Shown here piece after piece: positions 47,231 to 58,172 of a DNA stretch of 64,000 nucleotides. The stretch is from positions 7,994,576-8,058,575 of the forward strand of contig NC_092099.1 of NCBI RefSeq assembly GCF_045679555.1, read 5' to 3'. The first letter of the stretch is position 1. Each line of letters starts with the position of its first letter. Both the position numbers and the translations under genes were made by a program. Under the pieces are notes generated by a model. That model was not told the origin of the DNA and ran no database searches. It saw only the letters and a list, made by a program, of their open reading frames with translations. This stretch comes from Salvelinus alpinus (Eukaryota; Chordata; Actinopteri; Salmoniformes; Salmonidae).

Positions 47231-49403
47231 TAGTAAGATACCGGTAAGAAAACCCCAACCTGATTCAAAAGGTCGTTATCAATAAAAAAGTCACAATAGC
47301 GTTCGATTTGGCTGCTGGGGGGCAAGGAGACCCCCAACTCCATTAAAACCATTGACAACTATGTGCCATTTTCAAGGGATTGTTAAATAAACCGCAGAAC
47401 TATTTGGTTTTAATATCATCACCTCTTGAAGAGAATAGTCAGAAGTACACATTCCCGATTAAAAAATGAAAATGATAAAATGAATAATATAATAATAATA
47501 AAATATACTATTATATATTGCGTAATGCATGTGATATGTGCACATATGAGTGAGCTTGGGGGAAGCTGCTAATAAATGTATATTTTTTTGCTGCATTAGC
47601 TGTACAAGTTTAGGATAAGGTTTCAGTAGAGGATGCAACTCATAAAACCAATGTGCTACTGTACTGTACATCAATGTGTCTTGTGTTAATACAGTAAAAG
47701 CACAAGCGTTTGATACTACAGAATCTTGTTACAGGTAAAGTGGCTAGAAATGGTAGCATTGCACCCTCTACTCAAATCAGCAGGCTGGTTGCATTAGTTA
47801 TTCTCTCACATTAGCCTAGCTCGTGAGAAACACTGTTGTAGACTGGCTGAGGAATTCTTTCTTCCCCAACTTACTGGGAGGCTGATAAATGACTGAAGCT
47901 ACTGGCTAAATTGCAGTCAAGCTAATGGAACATTATGTAGTCGAGCCCTTTCTAATGAAAAGGGGGAGCAGATGGTACAAATCCTGACAGGATAAATCAT
48001 CCCACACAATAAAGACTAGATGAGACAATGAGGGTTTTATGAACATCCCCATAGCAAATTTGGGCGGAAGCCCAGACTAGAATTTTACCCAAGACCAGCA
48101 ACCATCAACCAGGGACTGTTTTACAGTCTTTCCCAAAATGGCACTTGCTCCATGACACTGTTTATTTATTTTGACCATAGACTGGTACATAAGCTAACTA
48201 CATTCTGAGTGGAATACAAACTCAAGGATGCTGTTGCAATACTAGCTGCTGAATACAACCGCACCGCTCTGAAAACAAATGCACAGTGAGACCTGTCACT
48301 TGTCAAGAGGCAGCAGACCAGCTAGGCGCTGAAATCTATACCTTGCAATCAGTTGAAACACAGCTCTTCAGGCACCACTCAATGAGCTGTTATACCTTCA
48401 AGTAGTGATCACTGGGCTAGTAGTGGAATGGAAGCCGAGATAGCACCACCAATTGTGGAGATTGCTGTCGCCTGAAAGGGCTGTGATGGGATTTAGGAAT
48501 GGAGAAGCCTTAGGAAAAACAGGTACAAGGTAACTAAAGAGAATACTAATTTCTAATGTGAATACAATGATGATTTAGCATGGCTGGTTTACAAGCTTAC
48601 ATAATATGGTTAGCTTGGATGCTACTGTAGGCATAGGCTAAATTTGATTTCTTAGAATATTGGACATCCTGCAAACAGATTTAGTTGAATCATTTATAAT
48701 AGATGACTGGACAAATATGTTGACACACCGAAATGCAAAATATGCAAGGATATGTTTTCTGCATTTTAAATATTAATATTTCCACTCTGAATGGGTCGAA
48801 TAGGTGGTTGAGAAGAGTAGAGAGCCGTTATGAGGAGATATGAGGTTAACAATTCTCCGTCTACATTATCAAGTGCCAAATTGAAGTAAATCTGCCCATT
48901 TTCATTTAGATTACACAGCAAGTACCCCCATAGAGAACTACTGAACCTGTCATTTCCTACATTATGTTCACATTGGCTTCCGATTCTTTTTGCCATGCGG
49001 TAATATTTGCTGTTGAGATAAACTATTGCCTGCAAACCCTGTAACCAATTTAGAGCAAACACTTAAGTACATGCTGATTTGACTACACGCAGCCGCACAT
49101 ATTAATCCTATAGACATTGTTAACCTCTACGGGATTGGTGTCCTTTCAAATGGTATCAAGAATATGCATATCCTTGCTTCAGGGCCTGAGCTACAGGCAG
49201 TTAGATTTGGGTATTGCATTTTAGGCGAAAATTGAAAAAAAGGGTTGAATCCTGAAGAGGTTGGATTTGTGAACAAATGTATACAAGGCTACCTGCTTCC
49301 AATACCCGAGTACTTTACAACAATTCAACACAAGGAAATACAATAATACAGTCCAGAAAAAATTAAGAAATAACTTTGAATACTAAATGTTGTGTAGTAT
49401 TTT
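47231..49403. other. Intronic spacer
   Basis: No recognised gene or element. AT-rich at 47460-47520. Confidence 0.4.
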
Positions 49404-50906
49404 CAGTGCATTCGGAAATAATTCAGATCCCTTGACTTTTTCCACATTTTGCTATGTTACAGCCTTATTCTAAAATTGATTAAATTACTTTCTTTCCTCT
49501 TCAATCTACACATGATACCCCATTCAGATCCCTTGACTTTTTCCACATTTTGTTACAAAGCAAAAACACGTTTTTAGAATTTTTTGCAAATTGATTAAAC
49601 CCTAAAAAACTGAAATACCTAATTTACAGAAGTATTCAGACCCTTTGCTATGAAACTCGAATTTGAGCTCAGGTGCATCCTGATCATCATTGATATGTTT
49701 CTACAACTTGATTGGAGTCCACCTGTGGTAAATTCAATTGATTGGACATGATTTGGAAAGGCTCACACCTGTCTATATAAGGTCCCACAGTTGACAGTGC
49801 ATGTCAAGACAAAAACCAAGCCATGAGGTCGAAGGAGATGTCTGTCGAGGCATAGATTTGGGAAAGGGTACCAAAACATTTCTGCAGCATTGAAGGTCCC
49901 CAAGAACACAGTGGTCTCCATCATTCTTAAATGGAAGAAGTTTGGAACCAAGAAGACTCTTCCTAGAGCTGGCCGCCCGAGTTCCTCGTTGGAGATGGGA
50001 GAACCTTCCAGAAGGACAACCATCTCTGCAGCACTCCACCAATCATGCCTTTATGATAGAGTGGCCAGATGGAAGCCCCTCCTCAGTAAAAGACACACAA
50101 CAGCCTGCTTGGAGTTTGCCAAAAGGCACCTAAAGGACTCTCAGACCATGAAAAACAAGATTCTCTGGCCTGATGAAACCAAGATTGTTCTCTTTGGCCT
50201 GAACACCATCCCCACAGTGAAGCATGGAGGTGGCAGCATCATGCTGCGGGGATGTTTTTCATCGGCGGGGACTGGGAGACTAGTCATGATTGAGGGAAAG
50301 ATGAACGGAGCAAAGTACATAGAAATCCTTTATGAAAACCTGCTCCAGAGCACTCAGGACCTCAGACTGGGGCAAAGGTTCACCTTCCAACAGGACAACA
50401 ACCATAAGCATACAGCCAAGACAATGCAGGACTGGCTTCGGGACAAATCTCTTAATGTCCTTAAGTGGCCCAGCCAGAGCCCGGACTTGAACCCGATCCA
50501 ACATCTCTGGAGAGACCTGAAAATAGCTGTGCAGCGACGCTCCCCATCCAACCTGACAGAGCTTGAGAGGATCTGCAGAGAAAAATGGGAGAAACTCCCC
50601 AAATACAGGTGTGCCAAGCTTGTAGTTTCATACCCAAGAAGACTCGAGGCTGTAATTGCTGCTAAAGGTGCTTCAACGAAGTACTGAGTATAGGGTCTGA
50701 ATAGTAATGTAAATGTAATATTTCAGTTAGTTATTTTTAATACATTTGCAAAAATGTCTAAAAATCTGTTTTTGCTTTGTCATTATGGGGTATTGTGTGT
50801 AGATTGATGAGGGGGAAAAATACTATTTAATCAATTTTAGATTAAGGCTGTAACGTCACAAAATGTGGAAAAGGTTTAGGGGTCTGAATACTTTCCGAAT
50901 GCACTG
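49404..50906 (+). mobile_element. Tc1-like transposon, best preserved copy
   Basis: Ends CAGTGCATTCGGAAATAATT and TTTCCGAATGCACTG. TA follows the right end, while the left is preceded by TTT, so its TA has decayed. 1503 bp. A terminal-repeat phrase (TTCAGATCCCTTGACTTTTT) appears twice, near 49424 and 49524, a duplication inside the left arm. It carries the transposase frame at 49890-50687. Confidence 0.93.
49827..50687 (+). pseudogene. Tc1 transposase, long open frame but inactive
   Basis: The frame is open from 49827 to a stop at 50685-50687, but its likely ATG (49823) is in another reading frame and meets a stop ten codons on (TAG at 49853), so the first helix-turn-helix is lost to a frameshift. 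The open part covers the second helix region (VVSIILKWKKFGTKKTLPRA), ILWPDETK (first Asp), FQQDNNHKHTAKT (second Asp) and SPDLNPIQHLWRDLK, where the third catalytic Glu is Gln. Compared with other copies, short in-frame segments are missing after AGRP and after LFGLN. Two codons before KHT the usual Asp-Pro is Asn-His. Confidence 0.9.
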
Positions 50907-50908
50907 TA

Positions 50909-51349
50909 TTTCTTTCCACATGTGAAATCAATATAACATGATCAAAACAAGGAATGTTCTTTGTGTGAGTTCTCTTGAGATTATCTGTGGACGGTAATGG
51001 CACAGACCACCCCAAACAGAAGATGTGTGGGAAATCAATCATTTGAATGGTCATAACATTTCAAAATAGTTTGTTTCAACATGTGTCTTGTGGAGTCAAT
51101 CAGAGGTTGCTGCCCAGAGTGGTTTTTCCACTGTTAGATAAACAAAGGTGAAGTCGAACAGACATGTCTCAACAACTCCAGTTGGAATGCAATGGTGTAC
51201 ACCCCCTTTGTAACACAAACATGCACACGCACACACACACATTGTGGCCACCAGCTGGCTTAACAAAATGTATCAACATCCATTCCAAATTGCAATCGGT
51301 AACATTTTAGATATTTTGGGTAGAGTGTATACTGTAAGTGTTAACATAC
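50909..51349. other. Intron next to gpr39 exon 1
   Basis: Unrecognised. A short CA run is at 51228-51240. Confidence 0.4.
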
Positions 51350-52136
51350 CTAGAAAAAGTATGGTTTGCTTCTTGGCGGCTTTGACCCGGGCACTCTCGT
51401 GTTTTGGCGTGCCCTCTTCTCCGTTGACCCCTCCTCCCATGGGCCTCATGGTTTTCTGAAGGACCAGGATCATGCCCCGACACATGACCCCAACGCTGAC
51501 CAGCACCACCATGTACACGATGAACGCCACAAAGATACTGGCCCTGTACACCCCCCACTGCTCCCTCAGGTTGGTGCAGAATGTCAGGTTCTGGACCGGC
51601 CCAACGTCTGGCTCTATGACGTGGCCCTCCATTCCCGTGGTGAACAGCAGCGGGATAGCCACGAACACGGACGTGACCCAGGCAAGAGCAATGAGGCCCC
51701 CCGTTCGCTCTCCTGCCAGGGCCTTAAAGCGGAATGGGTGGCAAATGGCCATGTAGCGTTCAAAGCTGAGTGTCGCCACGTTCAAGATGGTGGCATAACT
51801 GCAGGCTTCGAACAGGAAATTGTAGATCTTGCAGGAAGCGTCACCCGAGGTGGAGGTGAAGGGGAACCACGTGGCGCTGTAGAGCTCCACGGGCATGCCT
51901 ATGAGGAGGACCAGAAGGTCGGAGCACGCCAGGCTCACCAGGTGGTCCGTCACGTACTTCTGCATGTAGCCATTATGCTGCAGCACCTGCATCACCTGGA
52001 TGGTGACTCCATTACCCACAATGCCTGTGAGCAGGATGAGGCTGTACAGGACGGTGAGGAAGATTTTAATGGCATAGTTGGGCTCCAGCTCTTTCCAGTC
52101 TTTCTCCTTAGATATCTCAGCCTCCCCCTCATTCAT
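51350..52136 (-). CDS. gpr39: gpr39 exon 1: N-terminus to TM5 and ICL3
   Basis: The ATG at 52136-52134 is the first in frame; the upstream frame is open only with non-ATG codons. 262 codons plus one base lead to a consensus donor. The N-terminus (about 22 residues, acidic, no His and no Cys) is extracellular. TM1 has GIVGNG, TM2 SLACSDLLVLLIGMP, TM3 FLFEACSYATILNVATLSFE followed by ERY (126-128, the DRY variant of GPR39), then the ICL2 motif AICHPFRFKAL. ECL2 has one Cys (187), paired with Cys102, and an N-glycosylation site at Asn183. The mammalian receptor is a constitutively active Gq/Gs/G12-coupled zinc sensor of the ghrelin-receptor group. Joined with exon 2 the protein is 429 residues (human 453). 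Confidence 0.96.
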
Positions 52137-52924
52137 AGTAAAGGATTTATCTGTTAGAGTTTCGATTTCCAAATATATACTTTTTAAAAAAGCTTTTCAG
52201 ATCAGCAGGGCAGAGTCTTTGTAATGGATTCCAAGAGGAAATCCAATCCAAACAGCCAGGGAGAAATGTATTTTTTCAGAGATAAAGTAATAGATTTCAG
52301 ACTCCTTCGTCTAAAACTGTGATTGAGTCCAAAAGTAGATTATCCCACGTGTGTTGCGACACAACACATTTCTCACCACGGGCCACTTGGTTGCCCAGAT
52401 AAACTATATCACAGAAGAAGATTAGGATCCCATTTGCCATACCAGAAAGTTTCTTCCTCGTTTCAGGTTTTCCGAGAAACACTCCTGTGAATAAGCCCTC
52501 AAAGTGGCAGGACTTGAGTTTTGTAGGCAGCCATAGGTCGTCCGTACAGTTCTTCTTCCAGAAAGTGGATTTACATGGCTTGGACCATGCTTCAAGCTGC
52601 ACTCTGACAGCAGGCACTGATCTCCTCCCTCCTACTAGTTAAACATTAAACTTCAGAGCAGGGGAGATAGATCACAGCCCTGTTTTGTTATCACTATTCA
52701 AGTTTAGTATGGCTCTACTTCAAGGTAAAGGGTGATTGTGTGTAGGCGGGACCAAGGGTTACTACACATCTCTTTCGTCATACAGAGGTGTTCCTTACCC
52801 GAACATTATCACCTCCCATTTAGGTGAATACGCCTTAGCCTATATGTAGAGTAGACTACGGGCCAGAACAACTCAACTAAGATCATGTCGTTATTCTTAG
52901 GCTTATTTACATACATTTAAACTA
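52137..52924 (-). promoter_or_regulatory. gpr39 5' UTR and likely promoter region
   Basis: DNA upstream of the gpr39 start. No strong TATA element or CpG island is evident by eye, and the transcription start cannot be placed. A GC-richer stretch near 52350-52620 contains a 106-codon minus-strand frame with no domain. Confidence 0.35.
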
Positions 52925-54326
52925 TACTGAACAAAGATAGAAACACAACATGCAACAACTTCAAAGATATTACTGAGTTACAGTTCATATGAGTAAATCA
53001 GTCAAATTAAATGAATTCATTAGGCTCTAATCTATGGATTTCACATGACTGGGGGGAAGAAAATAGGCCTCAGGATCTCTACATGACCAAAAGTATGTTG
53101 CCACCTGCTTGTTGAACATCTCATTCCAAAATCATTGGCATTAATATTGATTTGCCCCGTCCCCCTTTTACTGCTTTAAACAGCCTCCACTCTTCTGGGA
53201 AGGCTTTCCACTAGATGTTGGAACATTGTTGCGGGGACTTGTTTTCATTCAGCCACAAGAGCATTAGTGAGGTCGGGAACTGATGTTGGGCGATTAGGCC
53301 TGGCTTGCAGTCAACGTTCCAATTCACCCCAAAGGTGTTTGATGGGGTTGAGGTCAGGGCTCTGTGCAGCCCAGTCAAGTTCTTCAACACCGATCTTGAC
53401 GAACAATTTCTGTATGGACCTCGCTTTGTGCACGGTGGCATTCTCATGCGGAAACAGGAAAGGGCCTTCTCCAAACTGTTACCACAAAGCTGGAAGCACA
53501 GAATCGTCTAGAATGTCATTATATGCTGTAGCGTTAAGATTTCTATTCACTGGAACTAAGGGGTCTAGCCTGAACCATGAAAAACAGCCCCAGACCATTA
53601 TTCCTCCTTCACCAAACTTTACAGTCTGCACCTGCATTGGGGCAGGTAGCGGTCTCATGGAATCCACCAAACACAGAATCGTCCGTCGGACTGCCAGATG
53701 GTGAGGCTACATGCTTCAGCACTCGGCGGTCCCGTTCTGTGAGCTTGTGTGGCCTACCACTTCGCGGCTGGGCCGTTGTTGCTCCTAGACGTTTCCACTT
53801 CACAATAACAGTACTTACAGGTGACCGAGGCAGCTCTAGCAGGGCAGAAATTTGACAAACTGACTTGTTGGAATGGTGGCATCCTATGACGGTGCCACAT
53901 TGAAAGTCACTGACCTCTTCAGTAAGGCCAATGTTTGTCTAGGGAGACTGCATGGCTGTGTCCTCGATGTTATACACCTGTCAGCAACATCAGAAAACTG
54001 ATCGCCCACACAACGCCATAAACATGGTCTGTGGTTGTGAGGCCGGTTGGATGTACTGCCAATTTTTCTAAAACAATGTTGGAAGCGGCTTATGGTAGAG
54101 AAATTAACATTCAATTCTCTGGCAACAGCTCTGATGGACATTCCTGCAGTTGGCATGCCAATTGCACACTCCCTCAAAACTTGAGACATCTGTGGCATTG
54201 TGTTGTGTGATAAAACTGCACATTTTAGAGTGGGCTTTTATTGTGCATATGGAACATTTATGGGATCTTTTATTTCAGCTCATGGGACCAACACTTTACA
54301 TGTTGCGTTCATATTTTTGTTCAATG
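52925..54326 (-). mobile_element. Tc1-like transposon, fifth family, hosting another Tc1
   Basis: Ends TACTGAACAAAGATAGAAAC and CATATTTTTGTTCAATG, flanked by TA (52923-52924, 54327-54328). On the minus strand the transposase start MPQMSQVLRECAIGMPTAGM is readable at 54139-54198, like the copy at 46012. The middle is replaced by another Tc1 family at about 53080-53990. Confidence 0.88.
53080..53990 (-). mobile_element. Tc1-like transposon, sixth family, nested
   Basis: The left end TACATGACCAAAAGTATGTT and minus-strand transposase fragments define it. At 53609-53803 is KWKRLGATTAQPRSGRPHKL (DNA-binding region), at 53479-53670 the [12 protein letters not shown] motif, and at 53330-53480 the C-terminal catalytic region, frameshifted. 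A piece of several hundred bases is missing between CTGCCAGATGGTGAGGC and TACATGCTTCAGCACTCGGC (near 53700). The right terminus past CACCTGTCAGCAAC is truncated. Confidence 0.82.
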
Positions 54327-54328
54327 TA

Positions 54329-55605
54329 GAATTTACAAGTGACTGACACGCTTTCACGTACCCTCTTATTTTCCAGTGGTCCGCGGTTGTTCTGTGTAGT
54401 TTTGCTAATATATTTGAGAAAAGTGTATTGCAGTTAATTTGATCTATGACCTAATAAGAAAGATACAGTATCTTTGAGTAGCAGCCAGGGACACAAGTCC
54501 CACTTTTTAATAGAAGACTTTCTACTTGGTGTTGTTGGATTATCTACTGACCAGTGCTTGAAATAAATTGTTTATTTGAAAACATTGCCCTGACTGAGGT
54601 TAGAACATTCAGCTTTTTTTCTGTGTGAGTGTGGTGCTGCTTACCTGAATTCTTTGTATTATCTTGTTACCAGAACAACATTATTGACTTTACTCGACTG
54701 GTGCTTGAAATAAGTTGTGTTTCTTTGGAAACATTGGCCTGACAGACATGACAATTACATTAAGAGGAAAGGATCAACAGACAGAGGCTTTTATCTTCTA
54801 TTTGTAATGCTGGCTGCCATGGTTAAAATGAACACAGGACATTGAATGCTACCTGAATTGACTCAGAAAAGTAACATAAATAGGCCTACACCATCACGGC
54901 CATGTAAAACACCCAGGTCTGTGTGTGTGTGTGTGTGCGCGCTGGTGCCATTGGATAGCCAGATTATCTAGTGTCCACAGAAACACTATTATTCTCTACC
55001 AATTCTTGTGGTGTACTGTGGTTTTAGGCATGCTCTCACTAACCCCATCTCCCCTGCCTGAGGCTCTAGGACCACAGCTGAGTTATCTTGCAAATTGAGC
55101 AGGCCATGGTGTAAAATAGGCTATTAGAAGCGCCATCTTTCTTCTTATTACGTATCGTTAATGCCATCTTTGGTGTGCTTTATCAATGCACAAGCACTTT
55201 TTTCCCCATTACTATCGATACATTTTTATTAAATGTCCAATGCAGCTTTTTTTATCTCAATATCAAATTATTTCTGCGTAACAATTAAGTACCCTACTGT
55301 CTGTTTTAAATTAAAAAGGTAAAAAATGATATAACTTCTTAGCAAAGATAAATTTCTCAAGCAACAATTTTGCTAGAACTGTCTGGCAGTGGTCTGAGTG
55401 GGGAGGGGAAAACTGAATACTAGCTGTTATTGGCAGAGAGGTCCGTAACTCTCTTTCTTATTGGTTTATTAACCAGTGGTGTCACCAGGCAGGCCAAAAC
55501 TACATCCCACCAGGCAGTCTTTTCAAACAGCTCTTACAGGGCATTATCATAATTTTCACAATTTCCCAGTATTAGTCCAACCTCATAGTGTGTAAGTATA
55601 TATCT
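54329..55605. other. Spacer upstream of gpr39
   Basis: Short (GT)n at 54920-54940. Two diverged copies of ACTGG/CCAGTGCTTGAAATAA...GAAAACATT occur at 54550-54590 and 54700-54735. No gene recognised. Confidence 0.4.
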
Positions 55606-55705
55606 ATAGGCGTCACTACAGACCCTGGTTCGATTCCAGGCTGTATCATAACCTGCCGTGATTGGGAGTCCCACGATTGGGTTAAATAAATAAAATAAAT
55701 ATATA
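55606..55705 (+). repeat. SINE fragment
   Basis: GGCGTCACTACAGACCCTGG then TTCGATTCCAGGCTGTATCA has the B box GGTTCGATTCC of a tRNA-derived salmonid SINE, followed by GATTGGGAGTCCCACGATTG and a GGTTAAATAAATAAAAT tail. The middle of the body is deleted and the A-box half is missing. Confidence 0.7.
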
Positions 55706-55769
55706 AAACATACATTTTTTTGGTACTGCACTGGGCCGTTAAGTCATACAAAAGTTTTACTCTGCATTA

Positions 55770-57690
55770 AGTTGCAAATGCATGCTGTTAATACTAAATG
55801 TGTATTTGCAAGAGGAAGCGACGCAGGTAGAGGACAAAGAGCCGGATGCCTGGTCAGATCCCGAAAAAGGCGAGTGGGAAAGCTGCCGTTACCGTCAATA
55901 CTACTCACCAACGTGCAATCATTGGACAATAAACTAGACGAGGTACGATCACGAATATCCTACCAACGGGACATCAAAAACTGTAATATCCAATGTTTCA
56001 CGGAATCGTGGCTGAATGACGACATGGATATTCAGCTAGCAGGATATCAAATCAAATCAAAGTGTATTTGTCACGTGCAGGTGTATTTGTCACAACAGGT
56101 GTAGTAGACCTGACAGTGAAATGCTTACTTACAGGCTCTAACCAATGGTGCGAGAAAAAAAAGGTATGTGTGTGTGTGTGTAGCATCAGCTGTTCCAGGC
56201 GACTGTGTGATCATGCTCTCCGTAGCCGACGTGAGTAAGACCTTTAAACAGGTCAACATACACAAGGCTGCGGGGCCAGACGGATTACCAGGACGTGTGC
56301 TCCGGGCATGTGCTGACCAACTGGCAGGTGTCTTCACTGACATTTTCAACATGTCCCCGATTAAGTCTGTAATACCAACATGTTTCAAGCAGACCACCAT
56401 AGTCCGTGCCCAAGAACGCAAAGGCAACCTGCCTAAATGACTACAGACCTGTAGCACTCACATCTGTAGCCATGAAGTGCTTTGAAGGGCTGGTAATGGC
56501 TCACATCAACACCATTATCCCAGAAACCCTTGACCCACTCCAATTTGCATACCGCCCAAACAGATCCACAGATGATGCAATCTCTATTGCACTCCACACT
56601 GCCCTTTCCCACCTGGACAAAAGGAACACTTACGTGAAAATGCTATTCATTGACTACAGCTCAGCGTTCAACACCATAGTACCCTCAAAGCTCATCACTA
56701 GCTAAGGATCCTGGGACTAAACACCTCCCTCTGAAACTGGATCCTGGACTTCCTGACGGGCCTCCCCCAGGTAGTGAGGTTAGGCAACAACACATCTGCC
56801 ACTCTGATCCTCAACACTGGGGCTCCCCAGGGGTGCGTCCTCAGTCCCCTCCTGTACTCCCTGTTCACCCACGACTGCATGGCCAGGCACGACTCCAACA
56901 CCATCATTAAGTTTGCAGACGACACAACAGTGATAGGCCTGATCACCGACAACGACGAGACAGCCTAAAGGGAGGAAGTCAGAGACCTGGCCGGGTGGTG
57001 TCAGAATAACAACCTATCCCTCAACGTAACCAAGACTAAGGAGATTATTGTGGACTACAGGAAAAGGAGGACCGAGCATGCCCCCATTCTCATCGACGAG
57101 GCTGTAGTGGAGCAGGTTGAGAGCTTCAAGTTTCTTGGTGTCCACGTCAACAACAAACTAGAATGGTCCAAACACACCAAGACAGTCGTGAAGAGGGCAT
57201 GACAAAGTATATTCCCCCTCAGGAAACTAAAAAGATTTGGCATGCGTCCTGAGATCCTCAAAAGGTTCTACAGCTGCAACATCGAGAGCATCCTGACTGG
57301 TTGCATCACTGCCTGGTACGGCAACTACTCGGCCTCTGACTGCAAGGCACTACAGAGGGTAGTGTGTACGGCCCAGTACATCACTGGGGCTAAGCTGCCT
57401 GCCATCCAGGACCTCTACACCAGGCAGTGTCAGAGGAAGGCCCTAAAAATTGTCAAAGACCCCAGCCACCCTAGTCATAGACTGTTCTCTCTACTACCGC
57501 ATGGCAAGCGGTACCAGAGTGCCAAGTCTAGGGCAAAAAGGCTTCTCAACAGTTTTTACCCCCAAGCCATAAGACTCCTGAACAGGTAATCAAATGGGTA
57601 CCCGGACTATTTGCATTGTGTAAGCATTTCACTGTAAGGTCTACCTACACCTGTTGTATTCTGCACACGTGACAAATAAACTTTGATTTG
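55770..57690 (+). pseudogene. Rearranged L2-like LINE
   Basis: An endonuclease-domain start is open at 55772-56040 (SILLTNVQSLDNKLDEVRSR, then CFTESWLNDDMD). It jumps at 56043 to an antisense LINE 3' tail, then continues inside the RT: KAAGPDGLPGRVLRACADQL (56265), [76 protein letters not shown] (catalytic FADDT intact at 56911) and the post-RT region to RAIRLLN(R) at 57589. The 3' UTR ends ACAAATAAACTTTGATTTGG. Frameshifts at about 56410, 56700 and 56967, and a stop at 57201, disable it. It is younger than the 8126 copy. Confidence 0.88.
56043..56182 (-). repeat. Antisense LINE 3' tail between EN and RT parts
   Basis: ATATCAAATCAAATCAAAGT, TATTTGTCACGTGCAGGTG and CAGTGAAATGCTTACTTACAGG are the reverse complement of the end of this same LINE family (57610-57690). 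It ends before a short (GT)n at 56168. Confidence 0.85.
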
Positions 57691-57764
57691 GATTTGATTT
57701 GATAGTTTTTTTGTTAACAGTAATATTAAAATGCCTAAGTTTTTGATTAATACCATATACTTTT

Positions 57765-58172
57765 ATTTTATTTATTTAGTCAGGAGAAATCAGAGACTAG
57801 GGTCTCATTATCAAAGGTGCCCAAGCAGAGCAATACAACTATAAAATGATCACTCTAACAAAGATAAAATAAACACAAGTTACAACTTTCAACAGTTTTT
57901 ATTTAACTAGGAAAGTCAGTTAAGAACAAATTCTTATTTACAATGACGGCCTAGGAACAGTGGGTTAACTGCCTTGTTCAGGGATTCGTTCTAGCAACCT
58001 TTCGGTTACTGGCCCAACGCTCTAACCACTAGGCTACCTGCCACCCCAAATTACAACCACAACAATTTCTTAATTCAGTCAAAACATCTGCACCTCTCAT
58101 TCAACACATCTAATAGTAGTCTTAAATTGCCCTGGCAGCAACAAGGAATCAAGATGCAAGGAGTTCTGCAGG
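57765..58172 (-). repeat. Old LINE tail carrying an HpaI SINE
   Basis: TTTTATTTATTTAGTCAGGAG... resembles an antisense LINE 3' UTR like that at 39800. It is split by the SINE at 57893-58047 and then by the L1 insertion. Low certainty on class. Confidence 0.45.
57893..58047 (-). repeat. HpaI-family SINE, antisense
   Basis: Read on the minus strand: GGGTGGCAGGTAGCCTAGTG holds the A box, and GGTTGCTAGAACGAATCCC the B box. It then carries the diagnostic GTTAAC (HpaI) site at 57964 and the AGAATTTGTTCTTAACTGAC tail ending in TAAATAAA. It lacks the usual internal CTGACAAGGT segment, so it is a deleted variant. Confidence 0.88.

Noticed and set aside
51366-52157. 263-codon open frame on the plus strand
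   Set aside because: It is the antisense shadow of gpr39 exon 1, GC-rich and without domains; the minus strand gives a clear GPCR.
52137-52172. Upstream extension of gpr39 by 12 codons
   Set aside because: The first codon of the extension is TTG, and no ATG occurs in that frame above 52136, so the start was set at the ATG.
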